Shown: one piece after another, positions 9,105 through 18,307 of the stretch
How positions within the stretch are numbered: position 1 is the stretch's first letter
Layout of the letters: each line of letters opens with the position of its first letter
Source of the DNA: Anaerolineaceae bacterium UBA4781
GTDB taxonomy: Bacteria; Chloroflexota; Anaerolineae; Anaerolineales; Anaerolineaceae
DNA length: 33,137 nucleotides
Assembly: GCA_002403105.1 (NCBI GenBank)
Contig: DHHD01000050.1
Location: 1 to 33,137 of the forward strand
Direction of reading: 5' to 3'
The notes under the pieces: model-generated
What the model was told of the DNA's origin: nothing
Database searches by the model: none
Seen by the model: the letters and a program-made list of their open reading frames with translations, nothing else
Program-made: the position numbers and the translations under genes

Positions 9105-11174
9105 ATGACTTCTAATCGTTGGTTATATCTTGTTGGTTTACTAATATTCGGGTGTCTTATTGTTGTAGCGGTAATGAATGGTTTCAATTTATGGGTGATC
9201 CCTATCATTGTAGGAATATTTGCGATCTATCTTGCCGGTGTATTTGCCAACCGTATCATTTCCCGAAAAATCAATTCGAAGGAAATGCTCGAGGTTAGCG
9301 ATGATATTCATAATGCAGCCAGGGTGTATCTGCGCTGGCAGATTCGTACAATCTTGCTAGCGGTTCCATTTGTAGCTGCTGTTGTTTGGGCTTTCATGGG
9401 CTGGCGGGAGGCTTTGGCGTTCGTTTTAGGTGTATGTACCTCGATCACTGCCGGATATCTGGGCATGTCTATCAGCGTTCGTGCCAATATACAAACTGCT
9501 GATCAAGCAGAACAGTCTTTCTCGAGCGCATTCCGCACTGCAGTTCTTGGCGGAGGTGTAATGGGAATGCTGGTAACCGGTTTAAGCCTGCTGGTCTTAA
9601 CAGTACTGTTCCTGATATTTAAAGATCCTAATGTGCTGATCGGTTTTGGGGTGGGCGGCTCTTTAGCGGCGCTCTTTGGACAGATCGGTGGAGGTATTTT
9701 CACCAAATCTGCTGATGTTGGCGCAGATCTGGTGGGGAAGGTAGAAGAGAAAATTCCCGAAGATGATCCGCGTAATGCAGCTGTTATCGCTGATCTGGTG
9801 GGTGATAATGTGGGCGATTGTGCCGGACGCGGCGCTGACCTATTCCAAACTTTCAGCGATGATATCATCACGGCCAGTGTGGTATGCGCAACCCTGGTTT
9901 CGATCTATGGCAGCAAGGTGATCTATCTCCCCATTCTGTTGCAGTGTGTTGGAATCGTCTCTTCAGCCATTGGTATTTTGGCAACCAGGCAGTGGTCTTC
10001 TGATCAAAAACCAACCAGTATTTTTAACGTTGGGTTGTGGATCAGTTCACTTTTAAGTGCTGCTGGTGCGATGGCATTATCTTATTGGTTAATCGATGAC
10101 ATTACCATCGGTATTGCAGCAATTCTAGGAATAGCAACTACATTGATCACAGCTGCCACTACTCGCCATTATGCAGGGATCAACCATACTCCTGTTAACA
10201 AGATCGCAGCCGCCTCCCATCGCGGCGCTGCTCTCACCCTCATGACAGGAACTGCTTTTGGATTGCGCAGCCCCATCATTGGCATGCTAACGATCATCAC
10301 TGCGATAATGCTTGCCTTTAAAATTTCAGGTGGCACCATATTAGCGATTATCGCTGTAAATATCGGTACCGACCTTTTGATCGCCATTATTATGGCATCC
10401 GATGCCTTCGGACCAATCGTGGATAACGCAGCTGGCATTGCCAAAATCGGTAAAGCCAAGCGCAAAGTATTTGAATCTCTCTCCAATCTGGATACAGTTG
10501 GCAATACTTTAAAAGCCACCACGAAATCTTATGCCATGGCTTCAGGCACGGTAACTGCTTTCGTGTTGTTTGCCACCTTTTTTACCATCACCAGGAATAC
10601 AGTTCTGGACCTGATCACACCTTATTCCATCGGGTTTATTTTTGTAGGAATATCTCTACCATTTCTCATGTCATCCATCGTTATTGGAGCAACCGCAAAA
10701 ACCGCAGAATTGATGGTGGATGAAGTTCGTGATCAATTCCGCCAAAATCCGGCGATCATCGAGGGAAAAACCAAACCGAATTATACCCAGTGTGTGGATA
10801 TTGCCACTAAAAATGCTTTACGTGAAATGTTGCTGCCAGGCGGGATTGCGTTCATATTACCAATAGCTATCGGTTTTCTGTTTGGCAGTGCTGCCTTGGG
10901 TGCGCTGCTGATCGGTGCAGTTTCTTCTTCTGCTCTATTAGGTGCTTATTTTAATAACACGGGTACTGCATTTGACAATGCGAAGAAGACCATCGAAGAA
11001 GATCCGAGTCTGGATGGCTCACTTGCTCACGCTTCTGCAGTGGTGGGTGATACTTATGGTGATCCGTTGAAAGACGTAGCAGGTCCATCCCTATTGATCT
11101 TTATGAAATTAATCGGTATGACCTCCTTGTTGATCGCTCCCATACTGAATACCGTGACAGTGATCTTCAAGTGA
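9105..11174 (+). CDS. hppA: Membrane-bound proton-translocating pyrophosphatase, K+-independent type
   Basis: The pump hydrolyses pyrophosphate and moves protons across the cytoplasmic membrane. The 689-residue length and many membrane helices fit the family. The substrate-binding motifs are all present: DVGADLVGKVE and DDPRNAAVIADLVGDNVGDCAGRGADLF-type residues (about 204-248), NTGTAFDNAKK, and GDTYGDPLKDVAGPS near the C-terminus. In the segment GNTLKATTKSYA, Lys470 stands where K+-dependent enzymes have Ala. That substitution marks the K+-independent, H+-pumping subfamily. ATG 9105 follows GAGGAG at 9091-9096. The gene has its own promoter and appears to be transcribed alone. It lets the cell recover energy from pyrophosphate released by biosynthesis, which is common in anaerobes. 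Confidence 0.95.
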   Translation: MTSNRWLYLVGLLIFGCLIVVAVMNGFNLWVIPIIVGIFAIYLAGVFANRIISRKINSKEMLEVSDDIHNAARVYLRWQIRTILLAVPFVAAVVWAFMGWREALAFVLGVCTSITAGYLGMSISVRANIQTADQAEQSFSSAFRTAVLGGGVMGMLVTGLSLLVLTVLFLIFKDPNVLIGFGVGGSLAALFGQIGGGIFTKSADVGADLVGKVEEKIPEDDPRNAAVIADLVGDNVGDCAGRGADLFQTFSDDIITASVVCATLVSIYGSKVIYLPILLQCVGIVSSAIGILATRQWSSDQKPTSIFNVGLWISSLLSAAGAMALSYWLIDDITIGIAAILGIATTLITAATTRHYAGINHTPVNKIAAASHRGAALTLMTGTAFGLRSPIIGMLTIITAIMLAFKISGGTILAIIAVNIGTDLLIAIIMASDAFGPIVDNAAGIAKIGKAKRKVFESLSNLDTVGNTLKATTKSYAMASGTVTAFVLFATFFTITRNTVLDLITPYSIGFIFVGISLPFLMSSIVIGATAKTAELMVDEVRDQFRQNPAIIEGKTKPNYTQCVDIATKNALREMLLPGGIAFILPIAIGFLFGSAALGALLIGAVSSSALLGAYFNNTGTAFDNAKKTIEEDPSLDGSLAHASAVVGDTYGDPLKDVAGPSLLIFMKLIGMTSLLIAPILNTVTVIFK

Positions 11175-11258
11175 CCTTCGTTTGTTGAGGATTTGGAAAT
11201 TAATAAAGAGCATAACCAAAATAATCTCTATAAAGTAGATAAGAATAATTGTATTTTG

Positions 11259-11267
11259 TGATATAAT
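11259..11267 (+). promoter_or_regulatory. Extended -10 promoter of rpoC
   Basis: TGATATAAT gives an exact extended -10 (TG-N-TATAAT, -10 at 11262-11267). No good -35 is seen, which extended -10 promoters tolerate. The start point should be near 11274, giving a leader of about 68 bases up to the GAGGAGG ribosome site (11328-11334) and the GTG start. Confidence 0.6.
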
Positions 11268-11341
11268 GCAAGTTTGTTTTGATGAAAACTGTTGTATGTA
11301 TTTAATCTAACTCGAGCGGTATTGTATGAGGAGGCTCATAA

Positions 11342-14300
11342 GTGGAAACAAAAAGTCTGATGGCTCTCCGAGTAAGACTTGCATCTCCCGATACTATAAA
11401 AAGTTGGTCTTATGGGGAAGTAACAAAACCAGAAACGATTAATTATCGTCGTCTGCGCCCGGAAAAAGACGGGTTATTTTGCGAAGCAATCTTTGGACCA
11501 ACCCGAGATTATCAGTGTTATTGTGGTAAATACAAGAACCCCAGATATAAGGGAATCGTATGTGATAAATGCGGTGTAGAAGTAACTCGTTCTTCTGTTC
11601 GCCGGGAACGAATGGGACATATTGAGTTGGCTACACCTGTGGCTCATATTTGGTACAGCCGGAGAGTTCCTTCTTATTTAGGGTCTCTGTTGAATATTTC
11701 ACGAAGAAATCTTGATCGAGTGCTTTATTTTGCTCAATACATCGTAACCTACGTGGATGAAGAATCCAAACAAAAAGCATTGAACCGTATTGAAGATGAA
11801 GTTGGCGCGAAATATAAAGATCAAATCATTGACCTTGATGGACGTATTGGAGCAGTAGAGCTTGATAAAAATTCTCGTATCGAAGAAATAAAAAATAAAA
11901 CTACTGAACTATCAACGAAAAAAGATGAAATGATCGCGGAGAAAGTTGCTCCGATCATTAAAGAAGGACAGGATCTCGAACTGTCCATCAAAGAAAAAGT
12001 CGGTAAAAAAGCTCGCACAGACATCAAACTGAAAACAATTGATGAGACGATCGCCAGCGCCGGTGAAGAGATCACCAATAAGATGATCTCCAACGTACAG
12101 AAATCAATTCAAGAAAAACTAGAATCCATTGAAGCGGAAATCGGAATTGAGATCGACCACGAAAAAGAAAAAAATGAACTTCTGCTGGAGCAGGTGAAAG
12201 CGGAGGCAGATCTCACTCTTCAAAAATTGATGGACCAAAAAGAAGATCTGACCGCCAAGATCGATAAAGAAATTGATGCCCATCGAGATGAAATTGAGAG
12301 TTTACGACCGCTCTCTTTTATCAGTGAAAATAAATATCGCGAACTCCGTTCTCATTACGGACAGGTATTCCGCGCAGATATGGGTGCAGAAGCCTTCTAT
12401 GATATTCTCAGCCGCCTAGATATGGAAAAATTGGCTGAAGAATTGTGGATCGAAGTACGAACTACAAAAAGCAAACAAAAGCGGAAAAAAGCTACCAAAC
12501 GCTTGAAAGTTGTTGAAGCATTTCGCCGTTCGAACAACCGCCCCGAATGGATGATTTTAAAAATCTTACCGGTCATTCCTCCTGATCTGCGACCAATGGT
12601 CCAACTGGATGGTGGTCGGTTTGCGACTTCTGATCTGAATGACTTGTATCGACGTGTGATCAACCGCAACAACCGCCTTAAGAGATTACTTGAGCTGGGC
12701 GCTCCGGATGTCATTGTACGCAATGAAAAACGTATGCTCCAGGAAGCAGTAGATTCTCTGATCGATAATTCACAACGCGGGAAAGCCCTTTCACGCCGCG
12801 GAAGACGCGAATTGAAATCGTTGAGCGATATGCTGAAAGGCAAAAAAGGACGTTTTCGCCGTAACTTACTTGGAAAACGTGTTGATTATTCAGGACGTTC
12901 TGTAATCGTGGTAGGACCGAAATTGAAGTTATATCAATGCGGTCTGCCAAAAAACATGGCACTTGAGTTATTCCGCCCATTTGTGATCGCAGGACTGGTA
13001 AAGCGCGAATATGCTGCCAATGTAAAGGGTGCACGACGTTTAATTGAACGCAACCGTCCTGAGGTCTGGGAAGTATTGGAACGAGTTATTAAAGACCGAC
13101 CGGTCATGTTGAACCGCGCTCCAACCCTGCACCGTTTGGGTATTCAAGCATTTGAACCCCTGCTTGTAGAAGGCAGCGCCATTCAATTGCATCCACTGGT
13201 GTGTACCGCTTTCAATGCTGATTTTGATGGTGACCAAATGGCAGTGCATGTACCCTTATCAGAAAAAGCGGTTTGGGAAGCCAGAAATCTCATGTTGGCT
13301 TCGAAAAACTTATTGAAACCTGCTGATGGCGAACCGATCATTTCACCTTCCAAAGATATGGTGTTGGGTGTTTATTACCTGACCATGGAAGTAGATAAGA
13401 AAAAAGGGGAAATGACGACCTTCGCTTCTATTGATGAGGTTGAATTAGCCTATCAATTGGAACAGGTAAAAACCCATACACCTATCAGACTCCAAATGAA
13501 GACCTGGTTTGATGAGAAAGGAAAGCGCCTGAATAAACAGGAAGTTCGAATCGTTGAAACTACTGTTGGGCGAGCACTTTTCAATCAAATCCTTCCTGAA
13601 GAAGTGGTATTCAGCAACCAGACCTTTGATAAAGGTTCCCTCAAAGATCTCATTGCAACCATCTATGATCTGTGCGGTGAAGATACAACGACGAAGATCG
13701 CCGATGCTGTGAAAGACATTGGTTTCAAATACGCCATGCTTTCCGGAACGACTCTGGCAGTAGGGGATATCAGTATCCCACCGAAGAAAGCAGAAATACT
13801 GACAGAATCACTTGAAAAAGTTGAGACCATTCAGAAATCTTATCGGCGTGGCTTGCTGACCGAACTTGAGATGGATGAACAGGTCATTAAAGTATGGCAA
13901 GATACCACCACAAAAGTTGCCGATGCAGTAAAGGAACACATGGATCCGGGTGGTAACCTGGCAACCATGGCTAACTCTGGCGCAACCAAAGGTGGATTTG
14001 GACCCATTTCACAGTTGGCCGGTATGCGCGGTTTGATGGCTGACCCAGCGGGTCGCATTATTCGCCTTCCCATTCAATCTAATTTCCGTGAAGGGTTAAC
14101 CGCTCTGGAATACTTCATCTCCACACATGGCGCTCGAAAAGGTCTGGCTGATACAGCGCTGCGTACAGCGGATGCTGGTTACCTGACCCGACGTCTGGTT
14201 GATATTGCCCAGGATGTCATCATCAATGCTGATGATTGTGGAACACAAGAAGGATTGTGGATTAGAACGAGCGATGATGTTGCTGGTCAGAGTATTCATG

Positions 14301-15694
14301 AACGACTCAAAGGGAGATTACTAACTGATGCGATTGCTGATCCCAAGACGGGAGAAATTCTGGCGGATCGCGATGAACTGCTTACCCTTGAATTAATCGA
14401 TAAGCTTTTAGAAGCGGGAATCACTGAAATTAAAGTTCGCTCTCCATTGACCTGTGAACTGCACCATGGAATCTGCTCTAAATGCTATGGCATTGATCTG
14501 GGTCGCGGTAAGATGGTGGAATCTGGAACTGCAGTTGGTATTATCGCAGCCCAATCCATTGGCGAACCTGGTACGCAGCTTACCCTCCGAACTTTCCATA
14601 CCGGTGGTGTGGCGGCTGGAAGCGATATTACCACTGGCCTCCCCAGAGTTGAAGAGTTGTTCGAAGCACGTAAAACTCCTAAAGGTGAGGCTGTTATTGC
14701 TCCCATTATGGGGAAGGTGGCCATCATTCCATCGAACACTGCCAGCGACCAGAACAGCGTCCGCATTACTTACAGCGAGCTGGTTCGTGATGAATACAGC
14801 GTTCCGGAAGATTGGGAAATTCTTGCAAAAGAAGAAATAAGCGTTGCGGCCGGAGATATTCTCGCGAAGAATGATGAACTAACCATTAACGCACAGCATG
14901 CCGGACGTATTCGAATTGAGAAGCGAACGATAGTGGTCAGCTACGATAGTGTTGAAATTGAAGAAATGGATATCCCATCTACACTGCGAATTACAGTAAA
15001 AGATAGCGAAAATGTTGAAGCAGGGCAACCTTTAACAGAAGGTTCCATTAACCCGCATGAACTACTAAAATTAAAAGGGCGGGATGCTTGTTACCACTAT
15101 CTTTTGGAAGAGATCCAAAATGTGTATCGTGCTCAGGGACAAAATATCAATGATAAACATTTTGAAGTAATCATTCGCAAGATGTTAAGCAAAGTTCAAA
15201 TTATCAATGCGGGTGATACGGAATTCCTTCCGAATGAGATGATCGACCGACTGGAAATCAAAGCGATTAATGAAGAGATCATTGCACAAGGCAAGAAACC
15301 AGCTCGTTATATTGATATTCTGCTGGGCGTAACCAAAGCCTCGCTGAACACAGAATCCTTCTTATCTGCTGCATCTTTCCAACACACAATTAAAGAACTC
15401 TCGCGTGCTGCCATCGCTGCGGATAAAGATCCCCTCTATGGTTTGAAGGAAAATGTGATCATCGGTAAATTAATCCCTGCCGGGACCGGATTCTCTGAAA
15501 AACGTATTTTATTAATCGAATCCGTAGCAAATGATGAACCGATGCAAAAACCACGTACCAGTACTATCGAAATTCCTACCGATCAAAATTCGATAGAGGA
15601 TATTCTGGATGCTGACTTGCTGGATGAGGATATCGCATCTGATGAAGTTGATCTTTTCGATGACGATTCGGATGACGAACCGGAAGAAGAATAA
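11342..15694 (+). CDS. rpoC: DNA-directed RNA polymerase subunit beta-prime with coiled-coil insert
   Basis: This is the large catalytic subunit of RNA polymerase, 1450 residues. The N-terminal zinc site has Cys59, 61, 74 and 77. The Mg2+-binding loop NADFDGD has Asp627, 629 and 631. The second zinc site uses Cys966, 1038, 1045 and 1048. GTG 11342 lies seven bases after GAGGAGG and gives the usual METKSL-type N-terminus. Residues about 140-325 form a long, highly charged, heptad-rich insert between the zinc-ribbon region and the conserved KYRELRSHYG segment, where E. coli has only a few tens of residues. The C-terminus carries a very acidic tail (about 1418-1450). The gene has its own promoter and terminator; rpoB is not upstream, where a pyrophosphatase gene lies instead. 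Confidence 0.97.
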   Translation: METKSLMALRVRLASPDTIKSWSYGEVTKPETINYRRLRPEKDGLFCEAIFGPTRDYQCYCGKYKNPRYKGIVCDKCGVEVTRSSVRRERMGHIELATPVAHIWYSRRVPSYLGSLLNISRRNLDRVLYFAQYIVTYVDEESKQKALNRIEDEVGAKYKDQIIDLDGRIGAVELDKNSRIEEIKNKTTELSTKKDEMIAEKVAPIIKEGQDLELSIKEKVGKKARTDIKLKTIDETIASAGEEITNKMISNVQKSIQEKLESIEAEIGIEIDHEKEKNELLLEQVKAEADLTLQKLMDQKEDLTAKIDKEIDAHRDEIESLRPLSFISENKYRELRSHYGQVFRADMGAEAFYDILSRLDMEKLAEELWIEVRTTKSKQKRKKATKRLKVVEAFRRSNNRPEWMILKILPVIPPDLRPMVQLDGGRFATSDLNDLYRRVINRNNRLKRLLELGAPDVIVRNEKRMLQEAVDSLIDNSQRGKALSRRGRRELKSLSDMLKGKKGRFRRNLLGKRVDYSGRSVIVVGPKLKLYQCGLPKNMALELFRPFVIAGLVKREYAANVKGARRLIERNRPEVWEVLERVIKDRPVMLNRAPTLHRLGIQAFEPLLVEGSAIQLHPLVCTAFNADFDGDQMAVHVPLSEKAVWEARNLMLASKNLLKPADGEPIISPSKDMVLGVYYLTMEVDKKKGEMTTFASIDEVELAYQLEQVKTHTPIRLQMKTWFDEKGKRLNKQEVRIVETTVGRALFNQILPEEVVFSNQTFDKGSLKDLIATIYDLCGEDTTTKIADAVKDIGFKYAMLSGTTLAVGDISIPPKKAEILTESLEKVETIQKSYRRGLLTELEMDEQVIKVWQDTTTKVADAVKEHMDPGGNLATMANSGATKGGFGPISQLAGMRGLMADPAGRIIRLPIQSNFREGLTALEYFISTHGARKGLADTALRTADAGYLTRRLVDIAQDVIINADDCGTQEGLWIRTSDDVAGQSIHERLKGRLLTDAIADPKTGEILADRDELLTLELIDKLLEAGITEIKVRSPLTCELHHGICSKCYGIDLGRGKMVESGTAVGIIAAQSIGEPGTQLTLRTFHTGGVAAGSDITTGLPRVEELFEARKTPKGEAVIAPIMGKVAIIPSNTASDQNSVRITYSELVRDEYSVPEDWEILAKEEISVAAGDILAKNDELTINAQHAGRIRIEKRTIVVSYDSVEIEEMDIPSTLRITVKDSENVEAGQPLTEGSINPHELLKLKGRDACYHYLLEEIQNVYRAQGQNINDKHFEVIIRKMLSKVQIINAGDTEFLPNEMIDRLEIKAINEEIIAQGKKPARYIDILLGVTKASLNTESFLSAASFQHTIKELSRAAIAADKDPLYGLKENVIIGKLIPAGTGFSEKRILLIESVANDEPMQKPRTSTIEIPTDQNSIEDILDADLLDEDIASDEVDLFDDDSDDEPEEE

Positions 15695-15699
15695 AAATG

Positions 15700-15731
15700 A
15701 AAAAGCCGAGGATTTTTCCTCGGCTTTTTTT
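15700..15731. terminator. Bidirectional intrinsic terminator between rpoC and the minus-strand cluster
   Basis: GCCGAGGA (15705-15712) pairs perfectly with TCCTCGGC (15717-15724) around a TTTT loop. A T run follows on the plus strand (15725-15731), and an A run precedes on the left (15700-15704). It can therefore end both rpoC and the convergent gene whose stop lies at 15732. Confidence 0.92.
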
Positions 15732-16826
15732 CTAATACTGAATCGAAGAATAATGATACACGATCTTCTTATCGTGTAACCCAATGGTATCTTCAATGGT
15801 GATCACGCTGTTGTCTGCAGCTTTAATTTTCCAATTTATTTTTTTTGTAATCTCTGTTCCTGAAAAGGAATCCAGCGAAAAAGTAGCATTGGGAAGCATT
15901 GTTGTAAGCAATGCTGAAAACCAGCCATTTAATGCGTTCTTGCCCTGAATCGTTTGTTTTGATGTGACGAAAACCGCGCTCTCATCATAAAGACTCAGGA
16001 TGAGAGGAATATTTTTATTATTCAAATACTCAATAAATAGTTCCGAAACTGTGGGAATGACTGTTGTGGAACCTGGCCAGGCATACTCTGCGATAGCTTG
16101 CCAAATAGCGGGGAGCTTTAATCGGCAATAGTCCCAACTCCAAAAGCTGGCTGCCGGCATATTCAAAGAAACGGCAGTATCCAAAAAAGTTTTTATATCC
16201 GTGGTGGTCGGAATCCAACCTCCGGCTGCATACGCTGCTCCGGTGGGGATGATGGGTCTGAAAGGTTCAATTAATTGAAATTCCTTCAGGCTGCGTAAAA
16301 GCTGCTCACCAGGATTATGAGCTTGTTCCCAATATACCTGCGGCATATTGAAATCACTTTTTGAAAGAAAATCTTTCCAGGGTAGTGAGAGGTGGTAATT
16401 GGGATACCGATAAGAACTGAGAGCCATAGGGTAATCGGGCAGAGCCGCACGCAATTCATTCATAAAGATACGGCAGGGAGTATATTTATCCTTATATTCC
16501 GCTTCGGCATCGATGATGTAGCCATCCAATGGCAAGCGATTGATCTGGCGGATGGCAGCTTTGGCTTCATCTTTCGGCAGGTCGCCAAAAACGTAATGCC
16601 AGCCCCAAATTCTAATCCCTTTTGCCAGTAATGCTTCGCATACTGGGGTAATGAGGTCTTTTTTTGTTGCTGAATCATAATTGTAATCATAGATACCATT
16701 GGCGATCTTTATAAAAACATGTTGCAAACCTGCCTGCTGAGCAACGGATGCAATAGCAGCGGGGTCACCACCTTCACAACTGGGAATCTTCCAAATATAG
16801 TAGCCTTTTCCATTGATTAAAGCCAT
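15732..16826 (-). CDS. TIM-barrel hydrolase-like protein with C-terminal NTF2/SnoaL-like domain
   Basis: I recognise no named protein here. Residues about 1-250 look like a glycoside-hydrolase-type TIM barrel: FIKIANG (38-44), GIRIWGWHYVFG (70-81), DGYIIDAEAEYK (101-112) with acidic residues Asp106, Glu108 and Glu110, then MPQVYWEQ and FWSWDY on later strands. This pattern resembles GH25-like barrels, but no exact motif match can be claimed. Residues about 257-364 have the SnoaL/NTF2 pattern (a helix with short loops, DESAVFVTSK, then three beta strands). No signal peptide is visible, so a cytoplasmic location is likely. The start follows AAAGGA. It is the last gene of a cluster with lipM and a DUF218 gene. 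Substrate and role are unknown. Confidence 0.65.
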   Translation of the reverse strand: MALINGKGYYIWKIPSCEGGDPAAIASVAQQAGLQHVFIKIANGIYDYNYDSATKKDLITPVCEALLAKGIRIWGWHYVFGDLPKDEAKAAIRQINRLPLDGYIIDAEAEYKDKYTPCRIFMNELRAALPDYPMALSSYRYPNYHLSLPWKDFLSKSDFNMPQVYWEQAHNPGEQLLRSLKEFQLIEPFRPIIPTGAAYAAGGWIPTTTDIKTFLDTAVSLNMPAASFWSWDYCRLKLPAIWQAIAEYAWPGSTTVIPTVSELFIEYLNNKNIPLILSLYDESAVFVTSKQTIQGKNALNGWFSALLTTMLPNATFSLDSFSGTEITKKINWKIKAADNSVITIEDTIGLHDKKIVYHYSSIQY

Positions 16827-16867
16827 TAGGGTTCCTTTGTATTCTGTTCTAGGAATACTGTTGCAAG

Positions 16868-17491
16868 TTACGTACCTGAATGGATTCTAACCTTGATCAA
16901 GGACCATACCCAGGCAAATAATTCTCGGATATACCACCAAACCTGAGAAGTGATCTTAAATTTCCGCGTATCCGCTGCAATCCCAATAATATCCATTTCC
17001 AGTGTTTGTGCAAGCGCAATGGTCCGCGGAAGATGGAATTTTTGCGTAATGAGTACTGCCTGGTGAATATTGAATTCAGATATTGCTCGTTTTAAAGTTG
17101 CGAGGGTAGAGACTCCATCCTCATCGATCAACAACAAATCTGATGGGATAGCGTGCTGGATGAGATACGATTGCATGACAGAACTTTCACTGACAACCCT
17201 GGTCTTTCCACCACTGAGAAGAATACAATCGAAGTGATCCTGTTGAGCAAGCTGAATGGTTTTATCAAGACGGTCTATTAAAACCTTTGTGGGGAGCAGC
17301 ATTCGATTTATTCCAGCTCCGAATACAATTGCAGTTCTATACGATGATTTGTTCTTCTGCCTTATGATGAACGGTTTTGTCTTGTGGACTAGGTGAGCAC
17401 GCAGAATTAACAAAAATAGAATTAAAATTACAGGAATAAGGATAAGAATGCTCAGTGCGGTGGAAGGCATATTTATAACCGGCGAGTCCAT
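16868..17491 (-). CDS. DUF218 (SanA/YdcF-like) membrane-anchored protein
   Basis: The 207-residue protein has one N-terminal membrane helix (about residues 10-30). The rest is a DUF218 domain: TAIVFGAGI (about 52-60), ILLSGGKTR, SESSVMQSYLI, and VLITQKFHLPRTIALAQTLEMDIIGI-type strands. The domain is a Rossmann-like fold found in SanA, ElyC and YdcF. Several members affect envelope integrity, but the enzyme activity is undefined. The start at 17491 overlaps the lipM stop by 19 bases; an alternative ATG at 17470 would remove the overlap. Neither start has a clear ribosome site, so translational coupling to lipM is likely. Confidence 0.8.
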   Translation of the reverse strand: MDSPVINMPSTALSILILIPVILILFLLILRAHLVHKTKPFIIRQKNKSSYRTAIVFGAGINRMLLPTKVLIDRLDKTIQLAQQDHFDCILLSGGKTRVVSESSVMQSYLIQHAIPSDLLLIDEDGVSTLATLKRAISEFNIHQAVLITQKFHLPRTIALAQTLEMDIIGIAADTRKFKITSQVWWYIRELFAWVWSLIKVRIHSGT

Positions 17492-18294
17492 TCAGGATTG
17501 GCGTATTTTTCTTCCAGAATTTGTTTTGCTCTCTGCCTTTCCAGTTCGCTAAGATGACCGGTTCTAATTTCTACATCCAGAGCGTTTCCAAAGCCATCAA
17601 TAAGAGCGTACGCAAGTTGCTTCCAAGTGATCTTTTGACCGGATTGTTCTTCTACTGTAGTTGCGTGATTCTGCAATAAAGTTCGGGAGGTTGCTCGATC
17701 TTCTTCGCTGGTGTAACGGAGTACTTCTGTAATTCTGGTAATATCCCCGAACAAGGGAATAGCTCCATGCTGCAGAACGCCGTTTTTTTTGCGGGCTTGG
17801 GCGCTGCCGATGATCTTCTTTTCGTTCAGTGTGATCTCATAATCTGAGGGAACTTCAAAGCAAATCGGTTTGGTCGTGTTTCTTTCAGAAGGTGTTTTAT
17901 GCGGTTCGGAATTTGCAGTTAATCCAATATTCTGAAGGGTTGCCATGAGGCCTTTGGATAAATGTCGATAGCTTTCCAATATAGACCCCTGTACATGGGG
18001 ATCTTTCTCAGAGGAACAAATACTGTAGGTTAATTCATCGGCATGCAAAATGGCTTTTCCACCGGTCGGTCGACGAACCAATCCCCAACCTCTAGCGATG
18101 AGACGAGTTTCGTCAATATCGTTAATAGATTGAGCATACCCCAATGATAAGCAGGAAGGATTCCAAGAATACAAACGCAATGTGGTGGGCTGCAGCAAAT
18201 TGGCTGTCGATTCTAATATCGCCTCATCCACAGCCATATTCCAAGCTCCCTCTGCGGGAGCATTCACGATCAAACGCCAAAAACGTTTCTCCAT
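17473..18294 (-). CDS. lipM: Octanoyl-[acyl carrier protein]:protein octanoyltransferase, LipM type
   Basis: The enzyme moves octanoate from acyl carrier protein to a lysine of a lipoyl domain, the first step of lipoate assembly. The 273-residue protein belongs to the BPL/LplA/LipB fold: WNMAVDEAI (18-26), RRPTGGKAILH (74-84), and PICFEVPSDYE with Cys145 in the position of the LipM catalytic cysteine, followed by KKIIGSAQARKKNGVLQHGAIPL-type residues (159-181). The Cys and the SAQ-x-R-LQHG pattern favour LipM over the ATP-dependent ligase LplA, which lacks the cysteine. It starts a three-gene minus-strand cluster and lies divergent to the TGS-kinase gene. It would supply lipoyl groups for H-protein of the glycine cleavage system and for 2-oxoacid dehydrogenases, none of which is encoded here. 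Confidence 0.82.
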   Translation of the reverse strand: MEKRFWRLIVNAPAEGAWNMAVDEAILESTANLLQPTTLRLYSWNPSCLSLGYAQSINDIDETRLIARGWGLVRRPTGGKAILHADELTYSICSSEKDPHVQGSILESYRHLSKGLMATLQNIGLTANSEPHKTPSERNTTKPICFEVPSDYEITLNEKKIIGSAQARKKNGVLQHGAIPLFGDITRITEVLRYTSEEDRATSRTLLQNHATTVEEQSGQKITWKQLAYALIDGFGNALDVEIRTGHLSELERQRAKQILEEKYANPEWTRRL

Positions 18295-18307
18295 AGATTT
18301 GCCCTAA

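Noticed and set aside
14454..14840. A 128-residue open frame on the plus strand inside rpoC
   Set aside because: It lies fully within the strongly conserved zinc-binding part of rpoC in another frame, with no ribosome site and no recognisable domain.
17473..18294. Lipoate-protein ligase LplA
   Set aside because: A Cys at the LipM catalytic position and the SAQ-x-R-LQHG pattern fit the octanoyltransferase better.
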